Shown here in pieces: positions 16,628 to 25,823 of a stretch of 39,816 bases of DNA. Location of the stretch: contig JAUWBH010000035.1 in assembly GCA_030605085.1 (NCBI GenBank), forward strand, positions 1 to 39,816, in the 5' to 3' direction. The position numbers were made by a program, and so were the translations under genes. The notes under the pieces are model-generated. The model worked only from the letters and a program-made list of their open reading frames with translations, did no database searches and was not told the DNA's origin. Positions within the stretch are counted from its first letter, which is position 1, and the number at the start of each line of letters is the position of its first letter. This stretch comes from Promethearchaeota archaeon (GTDB lineage: Archaea; Asgardarchaeota; Lokiarchaeia; Sigynarchaeales; SOKP01).

Positions 16628-16691
16628 TTAGTAACATCTTATGTTTATTAATACCCATTAATTCAACAAAAAACAATAAAACGCAACAATA

Positions 16692-17657
16692 ATGATTGAA
16701 TATCCGGATATCATAGCTGCTTACAATCGAATTAAAAATATTATAAATAAAACCCCAGTTATGACCTCAAGAACTTTAAATAAATTAACAAAGGCGGAAA
16801 TTTACATTAAATGCGAGAATTTTCAACGAATAGGCGCCTTTAAAATGCGTGGAGCATATAACGCAATATCACAATTGACTGAAGAGCAGAAGGCAAAAGG
16901 CGTTATAGCACATTCAAGTGGAAATCATGCTCAAGCAGTTGCTCTCTCTGCGAAATTATTAGGGATAAAGGCAACGATAGTGATGCCCGTAACATCTCCT
17001 CAAGTTAAAGTAAACGCGACAAGAGATACATATGGTGCAGAGGTTGTAATGTGTGAAAATACTATTGAAGCTCGTATTAAAACGACAGAAAAATTAATAA
17101 GTAAATCTGGGTATACTCTAATTCATCCTTACGATAACGATAATATTATCGCAGGTGCGGGAACTGCTGCTTACGAATTAATAAATCAAGTCGACGATTT
17201 AGACATGGTATTTGCCCCCGTTGGTGGCGGCGCATTAGTAAGCGGTATATCAATAGCCGTTAAAGGTTTTAATTCAGATATTGAAGTTTACGCAGTTGAG
17301 CCTAAAAATGTAGACGATGCGTATCGTTCATTAAAGTCTGGCAAAATAGAAACTAATGAAACAATAAATTCCATTGCAGATGGTCTATTAACGAATCTAA
17401 GCGAAAGGACTTTCAATATCATAAAGAATTACATTGATGATATTATCACTGTTTCTGAACAAGAGATTGTTGATGCAATGCGTTTTCTTTGGGAACGGAT
17501 GAAGCTGGTCGTGGAACCATCTGGTGTTTGTTCCCTTGCAGGAGTATTATCAAGTCAGATCCCTGTGGAAAATAAGAGAGTAGGAGTAATAATCAGCGGT
17601 GGAAATATTGATTTAAATGAATTTTTTAATTTAATTCAAAAAAAAATTAAAACCTAA
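16692..17657 (+). CDS. Threonine dehydratase / serine racemase-like PLP enzyme
   Basis: This fold-type II PLP enzyme would deaminate threonine to 2-oxobutanoate and ammonia (or act on serine). It has 321 aa, the single catalytic domain length, without the C-terminal ACT regulatory domain of biosynthetic IlvA. The PLP lysine is K51 in GAFKMRGAYN. SSGNHAQAVA (75-84) binds the substrate carboxylate, and the glycine loop PVGGGALVSG (about 181) holds the phosphate. SGGNIDL near 300 is the C-terminal family motif. It starts 65 nt after the IS right end and ends 17 nt before the nitrilase gene, so the two may be co-transcribed. Threonine deaminase versus serine racemase cannot be decided from sequence. 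Confidence 0.88.
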   Translation: MIEYPDIIAAYNRIKNIINKTPVMTSRTLNKLTKAEIYIKCENFQRIGAFKMRGAYNAISQLTEEQKAKGVIAHSSGNHAQAVALSAKLLGIKATIVMPVTSPQVKVNATRDTYGAEVVMCENTIEARIKTTEKLISKSGYTLIHPYDNDNIIAGAGTAAYELINQVDDLDMVFAPVGGGALVSGISIAVKGFNSDIEVYAVEPKNVDDAYRSLKSGKIETNETINSIADGLLTNLSERTFNIIKNYIDDIITVSEQEIVDAMRFLWERMKLVVEPSGVCSLAGVLSSQIPVENKRVGVIISGGNIDLNEFFNLIQKKIKT

Positions 17658-17674
17658 AGAAGAGAGAGAATATA

Positions 17675-18472
17675 ATGAAGGTTGGATATGTACAAACATC
17701 TCCTATCTTTGGAGAGAAAGATAAAAACTTTGAACAAATTAAAGAACTTACGAAAAGTATTAAGGCGGATCTGATTGTTCTTCCAGAACTTTTTGCAACT
17801 GGCTATACTTTTATTTCAAAGGAAGAAGCGCAAGATATGGCAGAAGATGCTAATGGAATAACTTCTAAATTTTTACAACAGATCTCTCAAAAAACTAGGG
17901 CTATTTTAGTAGGGGGCTTTATTGAAGAAGAAGGTTCTAAAATTTATAATTCCGCAATGATAATAAACGGAAAAGATATTATTGGAATTTACAGAAAAAT
18001 CCATCTTTACAACAAAGAAAAATGTTGGTTTTCTCCCGGAGAAAAACCATTTAAAATATATGAGGTCAATAATGTAAAAATCGGCATAATGATTTGTTTT
18101 GATTGGATTTTTCCTGAATCAGTAAGGTCACTTTCACTTTTAGGTGCTGAAATTATTGCTCACCCTGCTAATCTTGTCCTTCCATATTGCCAAAACGCTA
18201 TGAAAGTTCGGTGTCTTGAAAATCGAGTTTTTGCGGTTATATCTAATCGAATTGGAACGGAAAAACGCGGCGATGACGAATTTACTTTTACGGGTGCTAG
18301 TCAAGTCACATCATATAACGGTGAAGTTTTGTCGTCCGCTCCGGTTAACGGAACAAGCGTAAATATTGTTGATATCGATATAAAGCAAGCTCAAAATAAA
18401 TCTTTAAATAGATTTAATGACTTGATTAAAGATCGAAGGCCAGAACTTTATGATTTTCGAGGAAATAGATGA
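17675..18472 (+). CDS. Carbon-nitrogen hydrolase, nitrilase superfamily (amidase)
   Basis: This 265-aa cytoplasmic hydrolase of C-N bonds has the full catalytic triad: E38 in VLPELFATGY, K108 in YRKIHLY and C141 in IMICFDWIFPE. A purine-like GAGAGAG precedes the ATG. The family includes omega-amidase, N-carbamoylputrescine amidase and beta-ureidopropionase; the FSPGEKPFKIYEV region and the short C-terminus fit simple aliphatic amidases, but the substrate cannot be assigned. Its adjacency to an amino-acid deaminase suggests amino-acid or amide catabolism (inference). Confidence 0.9.
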   Translation: MKVGYVQTSPIFGEKDKNFEQIKELTKSIKADLIVLPELFATGYTFISKEEAQDMAEDANGITSKFLQQISQKTRAILVGGFIEEEGSKIYNSAMIINGKDIIGIYRKIHLYNKEKCWFSPGEKPFKIYEVNNVKIGIMICFDWIFPESVRSLSLLGAEIIAHPANLVLPYCQNAMKVRCLENRVFAVISNRIGTEKRGDDEFTFTGASQVTSYNGEVLSSAPVNGTSVNIVDIDIKQAQNKSLNRFNDLIKDRRPELYDFRGNR

Positions 18473-18583
18473 AAAATAACGATAAAATAAATTTTAATAA
18501 GATACATCCTATTAAAACAATTTAAAAAATTCAGTTTTTTTATTTAAAAGAGTTTAATTTAATGTTTTATTTACTAATTTATA

Positions 18584-19186
18584 ATGGATGAAGTTATTAA
18601 AGTTTTTAAAAGCAAAATAATAATATTTACGATTCAAATTCTTACATTAAGCTTATTTATACACTTCTTTGATTATAAATTTAAAATAGACTTAGATAAA
18701 GATGTTTCTATAGAACGAAGGAACATTATACAATTTATCTCGAATTATATTATGTTTAACGATTTATCAAGTCTATATTTTATTTATTTTATCTGGTTTG
18801 TTGTGTCTTTAATTCCAATTTTTATTTTTAACGATTATAAGAAAGCTTATTCGTTGAATTTAAAAACATTTTTTTTTCCAAATTTCTTCTTTTATGTCTT
18901 TTTATACAGATATTCACCTAATTATTTTAACGTAAACTTCCAAATCCTTTTTATTCAGACTATTTTACTTGGATTTTTTATTGCAATTTTCTCATTGGGG
19001 CTCACCTCTATTATAAAGATAATTAGAAAGCCTAAAAAGGAGACTATATATGAAAATATGTTAAAAATTGCAGAAAGGAGTAGATCTAAATGCACTCAAT
19101 GTGGAACTGAATTTAATTCCATCCCTCAATATTGCTACAATTGTTTAAACGAACTGTTAATAAGTGATAGCAATGCCGAACAATAA
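18584..19186 (+). CDS. Membrane protein with C-terminal zinc ribbon
   Basis: The 200-aa protein has about four hydrophobic segments: residues 10-28 (IIIFTIQILTLSLFIHFF), 62-84 (YFIYFIWFVVSLIPIFIF), 94-110 and 124-146 (ILFIQTILLGFFIAIFSLGL). A cytoplasm-type tail follows with a CxxC...CxxC zinc ribbon, CTQCGTEF and CYNCLNEL (about 170-193). No named family was recognised. Its last codons overlap the start of the following synthetase-like gene, which suggests co-translation and perhaps a functional link with that paralogue family. Confidence 0.7.
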   Translation: MDEVIKVFKSKIIIFTIQILTLSLFIHFFDYKFKIDLDKDVSIERRNIIQFISNYIMFNDLSSLYFIYFIWFVVSLIPIFIFNDYKKAYSLNLKTFFFPNFFFYVFLYRYSPNYFNVNFQILFIQTILLGFFIAIFSLGLTSIIKIIRKPKKETIYENMLKIAERSRSKCTQCGTEFNSIPQYCYNCLNELLISDSNAEQ

Positions 19187-20648
19187 CGAAGAAAATTCTT
19201 TGGATCTTTTATTTAAGCCGAAAACAGTAGTAATTTATGAAGCAAAAGAAAAATTAGACTATTTTATAGAAGGCTTTAAATCGCAAGGATTTAAACAAGA
19301 GAATTTGTATTTAATATCCCCAACCGAAGAAGAATTGTTTGACATTAAGTGCTATAAATCTATTAATGATATTCCTGCCGATACGATTGATCTATTAATC
19401 TTAGCTGTAAGAAGAGATATACTTATTCAGTCTTTAAAAGAGATTTTAGCTGTTAAACATGTAAAATTTATTCACTTATTTACTGCAGGAACCGGTGAAT
19501 ACGACGAAATAGGTGTGAAAATTGAAGAACAGATAAAAGAAATATTAGATAACGAATACCCTAATATACAAGCAATTGGTCCTAATTGTATGGGAGTTTA
19601 TTGTCCAGGTCATAGCGCTTTTATGCCAATGTTTCCTACGGAAAGTGGAAATATTGGGTTGATTTTTCACTCCGGCGCTTTATGTAGTAGAGCAATAACT
19701 TACGGGTCAATTAGACATAATCTCAAATTTTCTAAGGGAGCGAGCGTAGGCAATTGCGTAAATTTACAAGTTTCTCATATCTTAGAATATTTTAACCAAG
19801 ACGATGAAACTGAGATAATAGGTATATATTTTGAAGGTTTTTCTCGCTTTAGTAAATTGGAAGGGAGAAAAATATTTAAATTATTGAAAAGTATGCGAAA
19901 GCCAGTTATATTTTTAATAGGCGGTAAAAGCAAGAGAGCTCAAACTGCTGTTTTAACACATACTGGCTCCTTAGGAACAGATGAAAAAATATGGCAGGCA
20001 ATTTTTAAACAAACATTATTGATTGAAGTTGGAAGTTCCTTTGATGAATTGATCGATTATTTATTCATGTTTAATGTATTTTACAAAAAAAGTCGAAAAT
20101 TAACATTAAAAGAACAAATAAGTTTATATCCAAAAGGAAAAAATGCTTTAGTTATTATAGGATCTGGCGGAATGGGTATCATAGATGCAGATATCCTCAC
20201 TGAAGTGGGTATTAATTTGCCATTATTTGACGATAAAACGAAACAAAAAATAATGAAAGCATATCCTCTTAAAATTGGGTCGCTTAACAATCCAATCGAC
20301 ACTCCCTGGATTTCACGATCGAAAGGATATCCAGATTTGTGCAAAGCAGCAATTACAGAAAAGATAGATATCGTTATAATGCATTCAGGTTATTGGCGTC
20401 GTGGTGGGAAGAGTTTTGAAATTTATTATAACAATTTAAAAACAATAAAGGAGTATATAGAGTCTCTAAATAAGCTTTTAATCCTTATAGTACCTGAATA
20501 TCCCGACAGTAGAAGAAAAAGATATTATAAAAGACTTGTTAAAGATGGTTTTGTTGTATTTTCCGATCTTAGAAGAGCAGCTAAAGCTTATTTAGCTTTT
20601 TACGAACATGGGAAAAAATTACGAAGAATGGTGGAGAAAGATCTATAA
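19173..20648 (+). CDS. NDP-forming acyl-CoA synthetase alpha-subunit-like protein, paralogue 1
   Basis: It resembles the alpha subunit of ADP-forming acetyl-CoA synthetase: a CoA-binding Rossmann domain (LDLLFKPKTVVIYEA..., IGPNCMGVY near 140) followed by a succinyl-CoA-ligase-like domain (GNIGLIFHSGAL; GGKSKRAQTAVLTHTGSLG). The His in THTG (about residue 266) matches the position phosphorylated in characterised enzymes. The glycine-rich VIGAS loop of the CoA site is changed to VIYEAKEK, so CoA binding may be altered. It has about 491 aa, normal for an alpha subunit; no ATP-grasp beta subunit is encoded nearby. ATG 19173 is preferred over an upstream GTG (19164) because it aligns with the paralogues. 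It overlaps the preceding membrane gene. Confidence 0.82.
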   Translation: MPNNNEENSLDLLFKPKTVVIYEAKEKLDYFIEGFKSQGFKQENLYLISPTEEELFDIKCYKSINDIPADTIDLLILAVRRDILIQSLKEILAVKHVKFIHLFTAGTGEYDEIGVKIEEQIKEILDNEYPNIQAIGPNCMGVYCPGHSAFMPMFPTESGNIGLIFHSGALCSRAITYGSIRHNLKFSKGASVGNCVNLQVSHILEYFNQDDETEIIGIYFEGFSRFSKLEGRKIFKLLKSMRKPVIFLIGGKSKRAQTAVLTHTGSLGTDEKIWQAIFKQTLLIEVGSSFDELIDYLFMFNVFYKKSRKLTLKEQISLYPKGKNALVIIGSGGMGIIDADILTEVGINLPLFDDKTKQKIMKAYPLKIGSLNNPIDTPWISRSKGYPDLCKAAITEKIDIVIMHSGYWRRGGKSFEIYYNNLKTIKEYIESLNKLLILIVPEYPDSRRKRYYKRLVKDGFVVFSDLRRAAKAYLAFYEHGKKLRRMVEKDL

Positions 20649-20671
20649 TAATTACCAGTAAGAGGAAAATA

Positions 20672-22135
20672 ATGTTAAAAGATCAAGAAAAAATTAAATC
20701 GTTAGATTTGCTGTTTAAGCCTAGAACTATTGCAATTTATGAAGCAAAACAAAAAGTTGGATATTTCGTTGAAGGTTTAAAATCACAAGGATTTAACTTA
20801 GACAACTTGTATTTAATTTCTCCATCTCAAGAAGAATTATCTGGAATAAAATGTTTTAAATCTATTGACGATATTCCTAGCGATTTTATTGATCTTTTAA
20901 TTTTAGCCGTAAGAAGAGAATTAGTTGTCCAATCTTTAAAAAACATATTCGTTAAGAAAAAAGTGAATTTTGTCCATTTATTTACAGCAGGGATGGGCGA
21001 GTCTGATGAAGAAGGATTAAAAATTGAAAACCAGATTAGAGACTTTTTTGAGAATCATGAGGCTCGCGCAATAGGACCTAACTGTTTCGGAATATACTGT
21101 CCTAGTGGAAAAAACGCATATATGCCTTTTTTTCCAAAAGAGAGCGGAAGTATTGGTTTAATCTACCATTCTGGAGATCTCCTTACAAGAACGGTTCGGT
21201 ATGGAGATATTAGATATAATCTTAGGTTTTCCAAGTGTGCGAGTATTGGAAATTGTTTAAGCTTGCAGGTCTCAGATTTTCTGAAATATTTTAATGAAGA
21301 TGAGGAAACTGAAATGATTTGTATATATTTTGAAGGTTTTTCTCGCTATGGCAAATTAGAGGGGAGAAAATTAATTAAATTGTTGCAAGAAATGAAAAAA
21401 CCTGTGTTAATTTTAAGAGGGGGTAAAACTAAAAGAGGCCAAACCGCTGTCTTGACACACACAGGCTCATTAGCCAGTAATGAAAAGATTTGGCAAGCTG
21501 TATTCAAACAAACACCGTTAGTTGAGGTTGGAAGCTCATTAGAGGAAATAATCGATCATTTATACATATTTTATGAATTTTACAAGAAAAATCGAGATTT
21601 ACCTTTAGAAAAACAAATAGCCCAATTTCCAAAAGAGAAAAATGCTCTGGTTATCCTCTGGAGTGGCGGATTGGGAATAATAGATACAGATGTCCTCACT
21701 GAAATAGGGATTAATTTACCTTTATTTGACGGGAAAGCGAAAGAAAGATTGATGAAAGTACATCCTGTTAAAATTGGGTCGCTTTCCAATCCATTAGATC
21801 TTCCTTGGATTTCTAGCAATGAGAAATATCTCAAAATATGTAAAGCAGGAATTTCAGAAGATATTAATCTTCTGATTATGCACACGAGTGCACGGAGTCG
21901 TGGATATAAGAAGCGTTTTGAAAACTTAACGATAATAAAAGAATACGTAGAATCTTTAAATAAAATGTTAATCTTAATATTGCCCGAAACACCCGAAAAA
22001 ATTCGAAGGAGATATTATAAGGGACTTATTGAAAACGGATTTATCGTTTTTCCTGAACTTAAAAGAGCTGGAAAAGCATACTTAGCATTATATAATTATG
22101 GAAAAAAAATTAAAAGATTGGAGCATAAATTTTAG
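20672..22135 (+). CDS. NDP-forming acyl-CoA synthetase alpha-subunit-like protein, paralogue 2
   Basis: The 487-aa protein is closely related to paralogue 1. The CoA-binding domain again has the altered IYEAKQK loop, with IGPNCFGIYCP near 137. The second domain has IGLIYHSGDLL and GGKTKRGQTAVLTHTGSLA with the candidate phospho-His. Its ATG is preceded by a GAGG ribosome-binding site and lies 23 nt after paralogue 1, so they form one transcript. Its last ~85 bp of coding sequence and the following intergenic bases are nearly identical to the end of paralogue 3 (109 bp with one mismatch). Confidence 0.82.
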   Translation: MLKDQEKIKSLDLLFKPRTIAIYEAKQKVGYFVEGLKSQGFNLDNLYLISPSQEELSGIKCFKSIDDIPSDFIDLLILAVRRELVVQSLKNIFVKKKVNFVHLFTAGMGESDEEGLKIENQIRDFFENHEARAIGPNCFGIYCPSGKNAYMPFFPKESGSIGLIYHSGDLLTRTVRYGDIRYNLRFSKCASIGNCLSLQVSDFLKYFNEDEETEMICIYFEGFSRYGKLEGRKLIKLLQEMKKPVLILRGGKTKRGQTAVLTHTGSLASNEKIWQAVFKQTPLVEVGSSLEEIIDHLYIFYEFYKKNRDLPLEKQIAQFPKEKNALVILWSGGLGIIDTDVLTEIGINLPLFDGKAKERLMKVHPVKIGSLSNPLDLPWISSNEKYLKICKAGISEDINLLIMHTSARSRGYKKRFENLTIIKEYVESLNKMLILILPETPEKIRRRYYKGLIENGFIVFPELKRAGKAYLALYNYGKKIKRLEHKF

Positions 22136-22159
22136 ATTTTTTAAATTCTTCATTACTAT
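22051..22159 (+). repeat. 109-bp direct repeat, copy A (3' end of paralogue 2)
   Basis: This segment matches 23594-23702 with a single mismatch (GATTGG versus GATCGG). It covers the last ~28 codons and 24 nt of 3' flank, much more similar than the rest of the two genes, which indicates recent gene conversion or unequal exchange. Confidence 0.9.
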
Positions 22160-22187
22160 ATATGTTAGAATATATTAGAGGTTAATA

Positions 22188-23678
22188 ATGTCTAAAAAAA
22201 AAGAAAAAAATAAAAATTTAGATCCTTTATTTAAACCGAAAACAGTAGCAATTTACGGTGCCAGCGAAAGGGGTTCAACAAAACATTTTATTGGAGGAAT
22301 GGAAATCCAGGGATTTGACAAAAATAAACTTTATTTAATCAATCCGTCAAAAGAGGAATTGTTTGGATTAAAAGTATATAAATCGCTCAAGGAAGTTCCT
22401 GAAGATGAAATTGATCATCTCATTCTATCAATTAGAAGAGAAATCTTAGTCCAAAGTTTAAAGGAAATTTTTTCACAGAAAAAAGTGAATTCAATCCAAA
22501 TCTTTACCGCCGGAACGGGAGAATATGATGATGAAGGAATACAAATCGAGAAGGATATTAAAAAAATGGTTGATGACGATAAAATTGAAACTAGAATTAT
22601 TGGTCCGAATTGTATGGGGATTTACAGTCCAAACGGGCATATAGCTTACTTGAAAAGCTTTCCACAACAACCTGGTAACATTGGCTTGATATTCCAATCC
22701 GGCGACTTACACACCCGATTGATTAAATTTGGTTATTTAAGATACGAGCTTAAGTTTTCAAAAGGAGTTAGTATAGGAAACACCATAGATCTTCAAATAT
22801 CTGAGGTTTTGGAGTATTTCAATAATGATGAGGAAATCGATATAATCGCCGTATATTTTGAAGGGTTCTCTAAATTTTATCCAAATGAGGGTAAAAAATT
22901 ATTAAAAACTTTTAAAATTATGAAGAAACCTGTTCTTTTTATGAGAGGTGGTGAAACTAAACGCGGACAAACGGCTGTTCTAACGCACACAGGTACGATC
23001 GGAACTAAACAAAAAATATGGGATGCCGTGTTCAAACAAACATCCGTCATTAAAGTTCCCAGCTCTCTAGAGTCGATATTAGATTATATTTATATTTTCT
23101 ATACATATGTAAATAGATATAAAAAACTCGGAATAAATATTAATGAAATTCCATATCCTACTGGAAAAAATACTCTCGTAGTACTATGGTCTGGAGGATT
23201 TGGAATATTGGCAACGGATACATTGACAAAATTAGGTTTAAATTTGCCAACATTTAGTGGAGCATCTTTGGAAAAACTAAGAAAAATATACCCGATTAAA
23301 ATCGGAAGCTTATGCAATCCTTTAGATATGCCGTGGATCGCTTATACTAAAGAATATTTAGAGATAAGTAAGGCGGCAATCGCAGAAAACATTGATCTCG
23401 TTATAATTGAAACGGATGTTCCTAAGAATTTTAAGCAAACCAAGCATTTTGCAGGTATTTACTCTAATTTAAAAAAAATTAGGGAATATGTAGAATCCTT
23501 AAACAAAATCCTAATCTTAATACTTTACTAATATCCAAGTCCAGACCGAAAAGAATTTTACGAGATGCTTATTGAAGAGGGATTTATAGTCTATCCTGAA
23601 CTTAAAAGAGCTGGAAAAGCATACTTAGCATTATATAATTATGGAAAAAAAATTAAAAGATCGGAGCATAAATTTTAG
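22188..23678 (+). pseudogene. NDP-forming acyl-CoA synthetase alpha-subunit-like protein, paralogue 3, with premature TAA
   Basis: It has the same two-domain layout as its neighbours, but with the canonical IYGASERG CoA-binding loop, IGPNCMGIYSP, IGLIFQSGDLH and GGETKRGQTAVLTHTGTIG. After 447 residues (ILILILY) a TAA at 23529-23531 interrupts the frame. The same frame then continues YPSPDRKEFYEMLIEEGFIVYPELKRAGKAY to TAG 23678, giving 496 residues like the paralogues. A fragment at 33818 carries CAA where this gene has TAA, so a single C-to-T change explains the stop. The truncated product lacks the last ~49 residues. A GAGGT ribosome-binding site precedes the ATG. Confidence 0.8.
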
Positions 23679-23702
23679 ATTTTTTAAATTCTTCATTACT
23701 AT
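23594..23702 (+). repeat. 109-bp direct repeat, copy B (3' end of paralogue 3)
   Basis: This is the second copy of the repeat at 22051-22159. The identity stops abruptly at 23702, shortly before the LAGLIDADG gene region, where unrelated sequence begins. Confidence 0.9.
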
Positions 23703-23766
23703 TTTTCTCAGTTCTGCTTGATGGATCGGTGTATTTTCGCTGTTATTCTTAGTTTAACTCTTTTTT

Positions 23767-25311
23767 TTATATACTCCTTTTAAACTTTCCTAATTCTCCT
23801 AAAGAATTTAACCAATAATGAAACTCCTCGTAATACTGATAAGATTTTCCGCGATAACGAATTAATTGCTGAATGCTTTTATAATAACCACCTTGTTTTA
23901 TTTCAATACCGTACTCTTTAGCAAGTCTGATTATTGATCCTCGATTCACACTTAATGTCTCTGCGATAAACTTAGGAGATAAGAATTCCAACATCCGTTG
24001 TAATTTATCTTTGGGTAATACCTTCATTAACCAACGCCTTACATCAGAGACACCATATTTCTCAAGAAACTCAAAGGATTCTCTTTTTCTTTTAAGACCA
24101 CCTTTGTAAGTCTTTAACATTTTTTTGAAAAGTTCAGTACCTAAATAAAGCTTATGCACTTTACCTTTTATCATCATTTCTTTTTTATAATCGTATACCT
24201 CTGTAACTTGTAGGGTTATTTTGTATGGAAGACCAAAATATCTTTTTATTTGAGATAAAAACTCTCTGCTAGAAGATATAATCTTAGGAACTATATGTTT
24301 TATATCACCATTCTCGTCCTTAACTAAACCAAGGGAGCCATCTCCCTCATAAATCCCGAAGAGTAGAGACAACATCAATTCTTCGCTTCCCAAATCAACA
24401 AGCTTTGGAACCTTTACCCTATGCCCCTTTTTATCGTCGAATTTGTATTCCATCCCTAATCTTTCCAAATCTTTAGCCATATCATTACTCATCCATCTCA
24501 CTTGACTCATTGGATATTCCTTATTTGTAAAACTACAAGGGGTATTAAACGGATAAATATATTCAGGATTGAGACCAAGTTCACGACACAAATCATGAAG
24601 AACTTGCTCATCTCCCCTTTGCAAAACAACGATTATTCTGTAATAATCCCTATACATTGTATGCTGTATAGCAATACAACCATCTGCAAGCAAAAATCCT
24701 AATAATCTAGCTTGTTCTTTCCTAAATATTTCGGAGAAGTAATCCACCTTGAAATTTGGATGATGATCATATATGTGGGAATTCGGCTTTGGTTTTGGGT
24801 TAAATTTTATCTCGTAATCACTAATAAATCCAATAATGTCTTGCTGAGCCTTTAAAAGTGGTTCTTCTAAGTCGGGGTGTTTGCGTATCCATTCTTGAAC
24901 CTTTTTCTTGAGACTTATCCTCATATTATTCAACACGGATTTGGCAATTATTTTTTTAGCGTTTCTTGACGCTCTTTGATCAAAAAGAAAAGACCGTGTC
25001 AACCCAAAAAGTTCAGAACTCATTTTATAAAAGATCTCATAAGGCTTAAATAAAAATTTGATTTTATCACCGATGTTTTTTATGTAATTTTGAATGTTAT
25101 CTGTTAACCACCGATTGTAATGTTCTGGAAGTTGTTCTGAATCAAAATTCCCCCGATTTGTCATAAGTGTATGCCTCCTTGTTTCACAATAAAAATCTTT
25201 TTTTGACATGGAAAAGATTCCGTCTTTATATAAAAATGCATATCTTGTACAAAATGCTTCTTCCCTAACCATATCTCTATATATTCTCTTGTGCTTATAA
25301 ACATATTGCAA
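23767..25311 (-). CDS. LAGLIDADG-type homing endonuclease, free-standing
   Basis: The 514-aa protein has two LAGLIDADG helices: ARLLGFLLADGCIAI (about residue 207) and LMLSLLFGIYEGDGSLG (about 313), with the catalytic acidic residues (D and D) present. The N-terminal ~195 residues are a basic region of unknown function, including RASRNAKKIIAKSVLNNM. The C-terminus carries a helix-turn-helix-like FIAETLSVNRGSIIRLAKEYGI. There are no splicing motifs, so it is not an intein. Upstream (25331-25444) is the left-end/promoter sequence of the first TnpB element. A degraded relative lies at 9958-10422. It is inferred to be a mobile endonuclease that uses, or derived from, an IS605-type element; no right-end hairpin was found behind it. 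Confidence 0.8.
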   Translation of the reverse strand: MQYVYKHKRIYRDMVREEAFCTRYAFLYKDGIFSMSKKDFYCETRRHTLMTNRGNFDSEQLPEHYNRWLTDNIQNYIKNIGDKIKFLFKPYEIFYKMSSELFGLTRSFLFDQRASRNAKKIIAKSVLNNMRISLKKKVQEWIRKHPDLEEPLLKAQQDIIGFISDYEIKFNPKPKPNSHIYDHHPNFKVDYFSEIFRKEQARLLGFLLADGCIAIQHTMYRDYYRIIVVLQRGDEQVLHDLCRELGLNPEYIYPFNTPCSFTNKEYPMSQVRWMSNDMAKDLERLGMEYKFDDKKGHRVKVPKLVDLGSEELMLSLLFGIYEGDGSLGLVKDENGDIKHIVPKIISSSREFLSQIKRYFGLPYKITLQVTEVYDYKKEMMIKGKVHKLYLGTELFKKMLKTYKGGLKRKRESFEFLEKYGVSDVRRWLMKVLPKDKLQRMLEFLSPKFIAETLSVNRGSIIRLAKEYGIEIKQGGYYKSIQQLIRYRGKSYQYYEEFHYWLNSLGELGKFKRSI

Positions 25312-25330
25312 ATTTTCGTTTTGATTGTTG

Positions 25331-25444
25331 TTATTTTATTCACATAGTTTAATTGTTTTCTCGAATTTATATATAAACGGAGTGTAATAATTTACTGATT
25401 TCCTCAACTTATTCGCTATTTTTAACATTTACGAGTTTAAATTA
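25331..25444 (-). repeat. IS left end/promoter region shared with TnpB copy 1
   Basis: The reverse complement matches 1185-1298 without gaps. Identical runs are 25379-25409 (31 nt) and 25358-25377 (20 nt), plus 11 nt at the outer edge. It includes the TATATATAAA-type TATA element upstream of the endonuclease start. Homology fades about 20 nt before the ATG. Confidence 0.8.
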
Positions 25445-25507
25445 ATTACCGTTGTTATTATTTGTAAAAGAAAAATCTTGTTAATTTTTGGTTTTATTTT
25501 CAGAGAT

Positions 25508-25756
25508 TTAGGGTAAATTTCGGTCTCCTTTTTCTACATTTCGTTTCTTTTTAAATACTTTTCTGTAACACTTACAGCACGGAATTCCGAATTTGATTCC
25601 TTTTCGCTTAAATTTCTTGTACGCGCCTATTAAAAAAGCTTTATTCTTAAATGTAAGATTTAGCTGCCCGTTAACCTCAACTTCATTAATGGAAGTAATA
25701 AAATTTATCCATAATAAAATTTCAAAAATTAGTGTTATTGATAAATTAAAAACCAT
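25508..25756 (-). CDS. Small hydrophobic protein with Cys-rich basic tail (possibly the C-terminus of the LRR gene)
   Basis: The 82-codon ORF has one strong hydrophobic segment (LSITLIFEILLWINFI) and a basic tail with CCKCYRK. The same frame stays open far upstream and encodes a further transmembrane-like stretch, LVFAIVLGYLLVVVRYEF, overlapping the end of the LRR frame. A one-base shift in an A6 tract (25841-25846) would fuse the two, so it may be the last exon-like piece of that gene and not independent. Confidence 0.4.
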   Translation of the reverse strand: MVFNLSITLIFEILLWINFITSINEVEVNGQLNLTFKNKAFLIGAYKKFKRKGIKFGIPCCKCYRKVFKKKRNVEKGDRNLP

Positions 25757-25823
25757 AATCTTGTGAATAAATTCATATCGTACGACAACAAGTAAATATC
25801 CAAGAACTATTGCAAAAACTAAA

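Noticed and set aside
23700..23766. IS605-type right end behind the LAGLIDADG endonuclease gene
   Set aside because: No hairpin followed by TTCAA is present on the gene strand, so only the left end of such an element can be supported.
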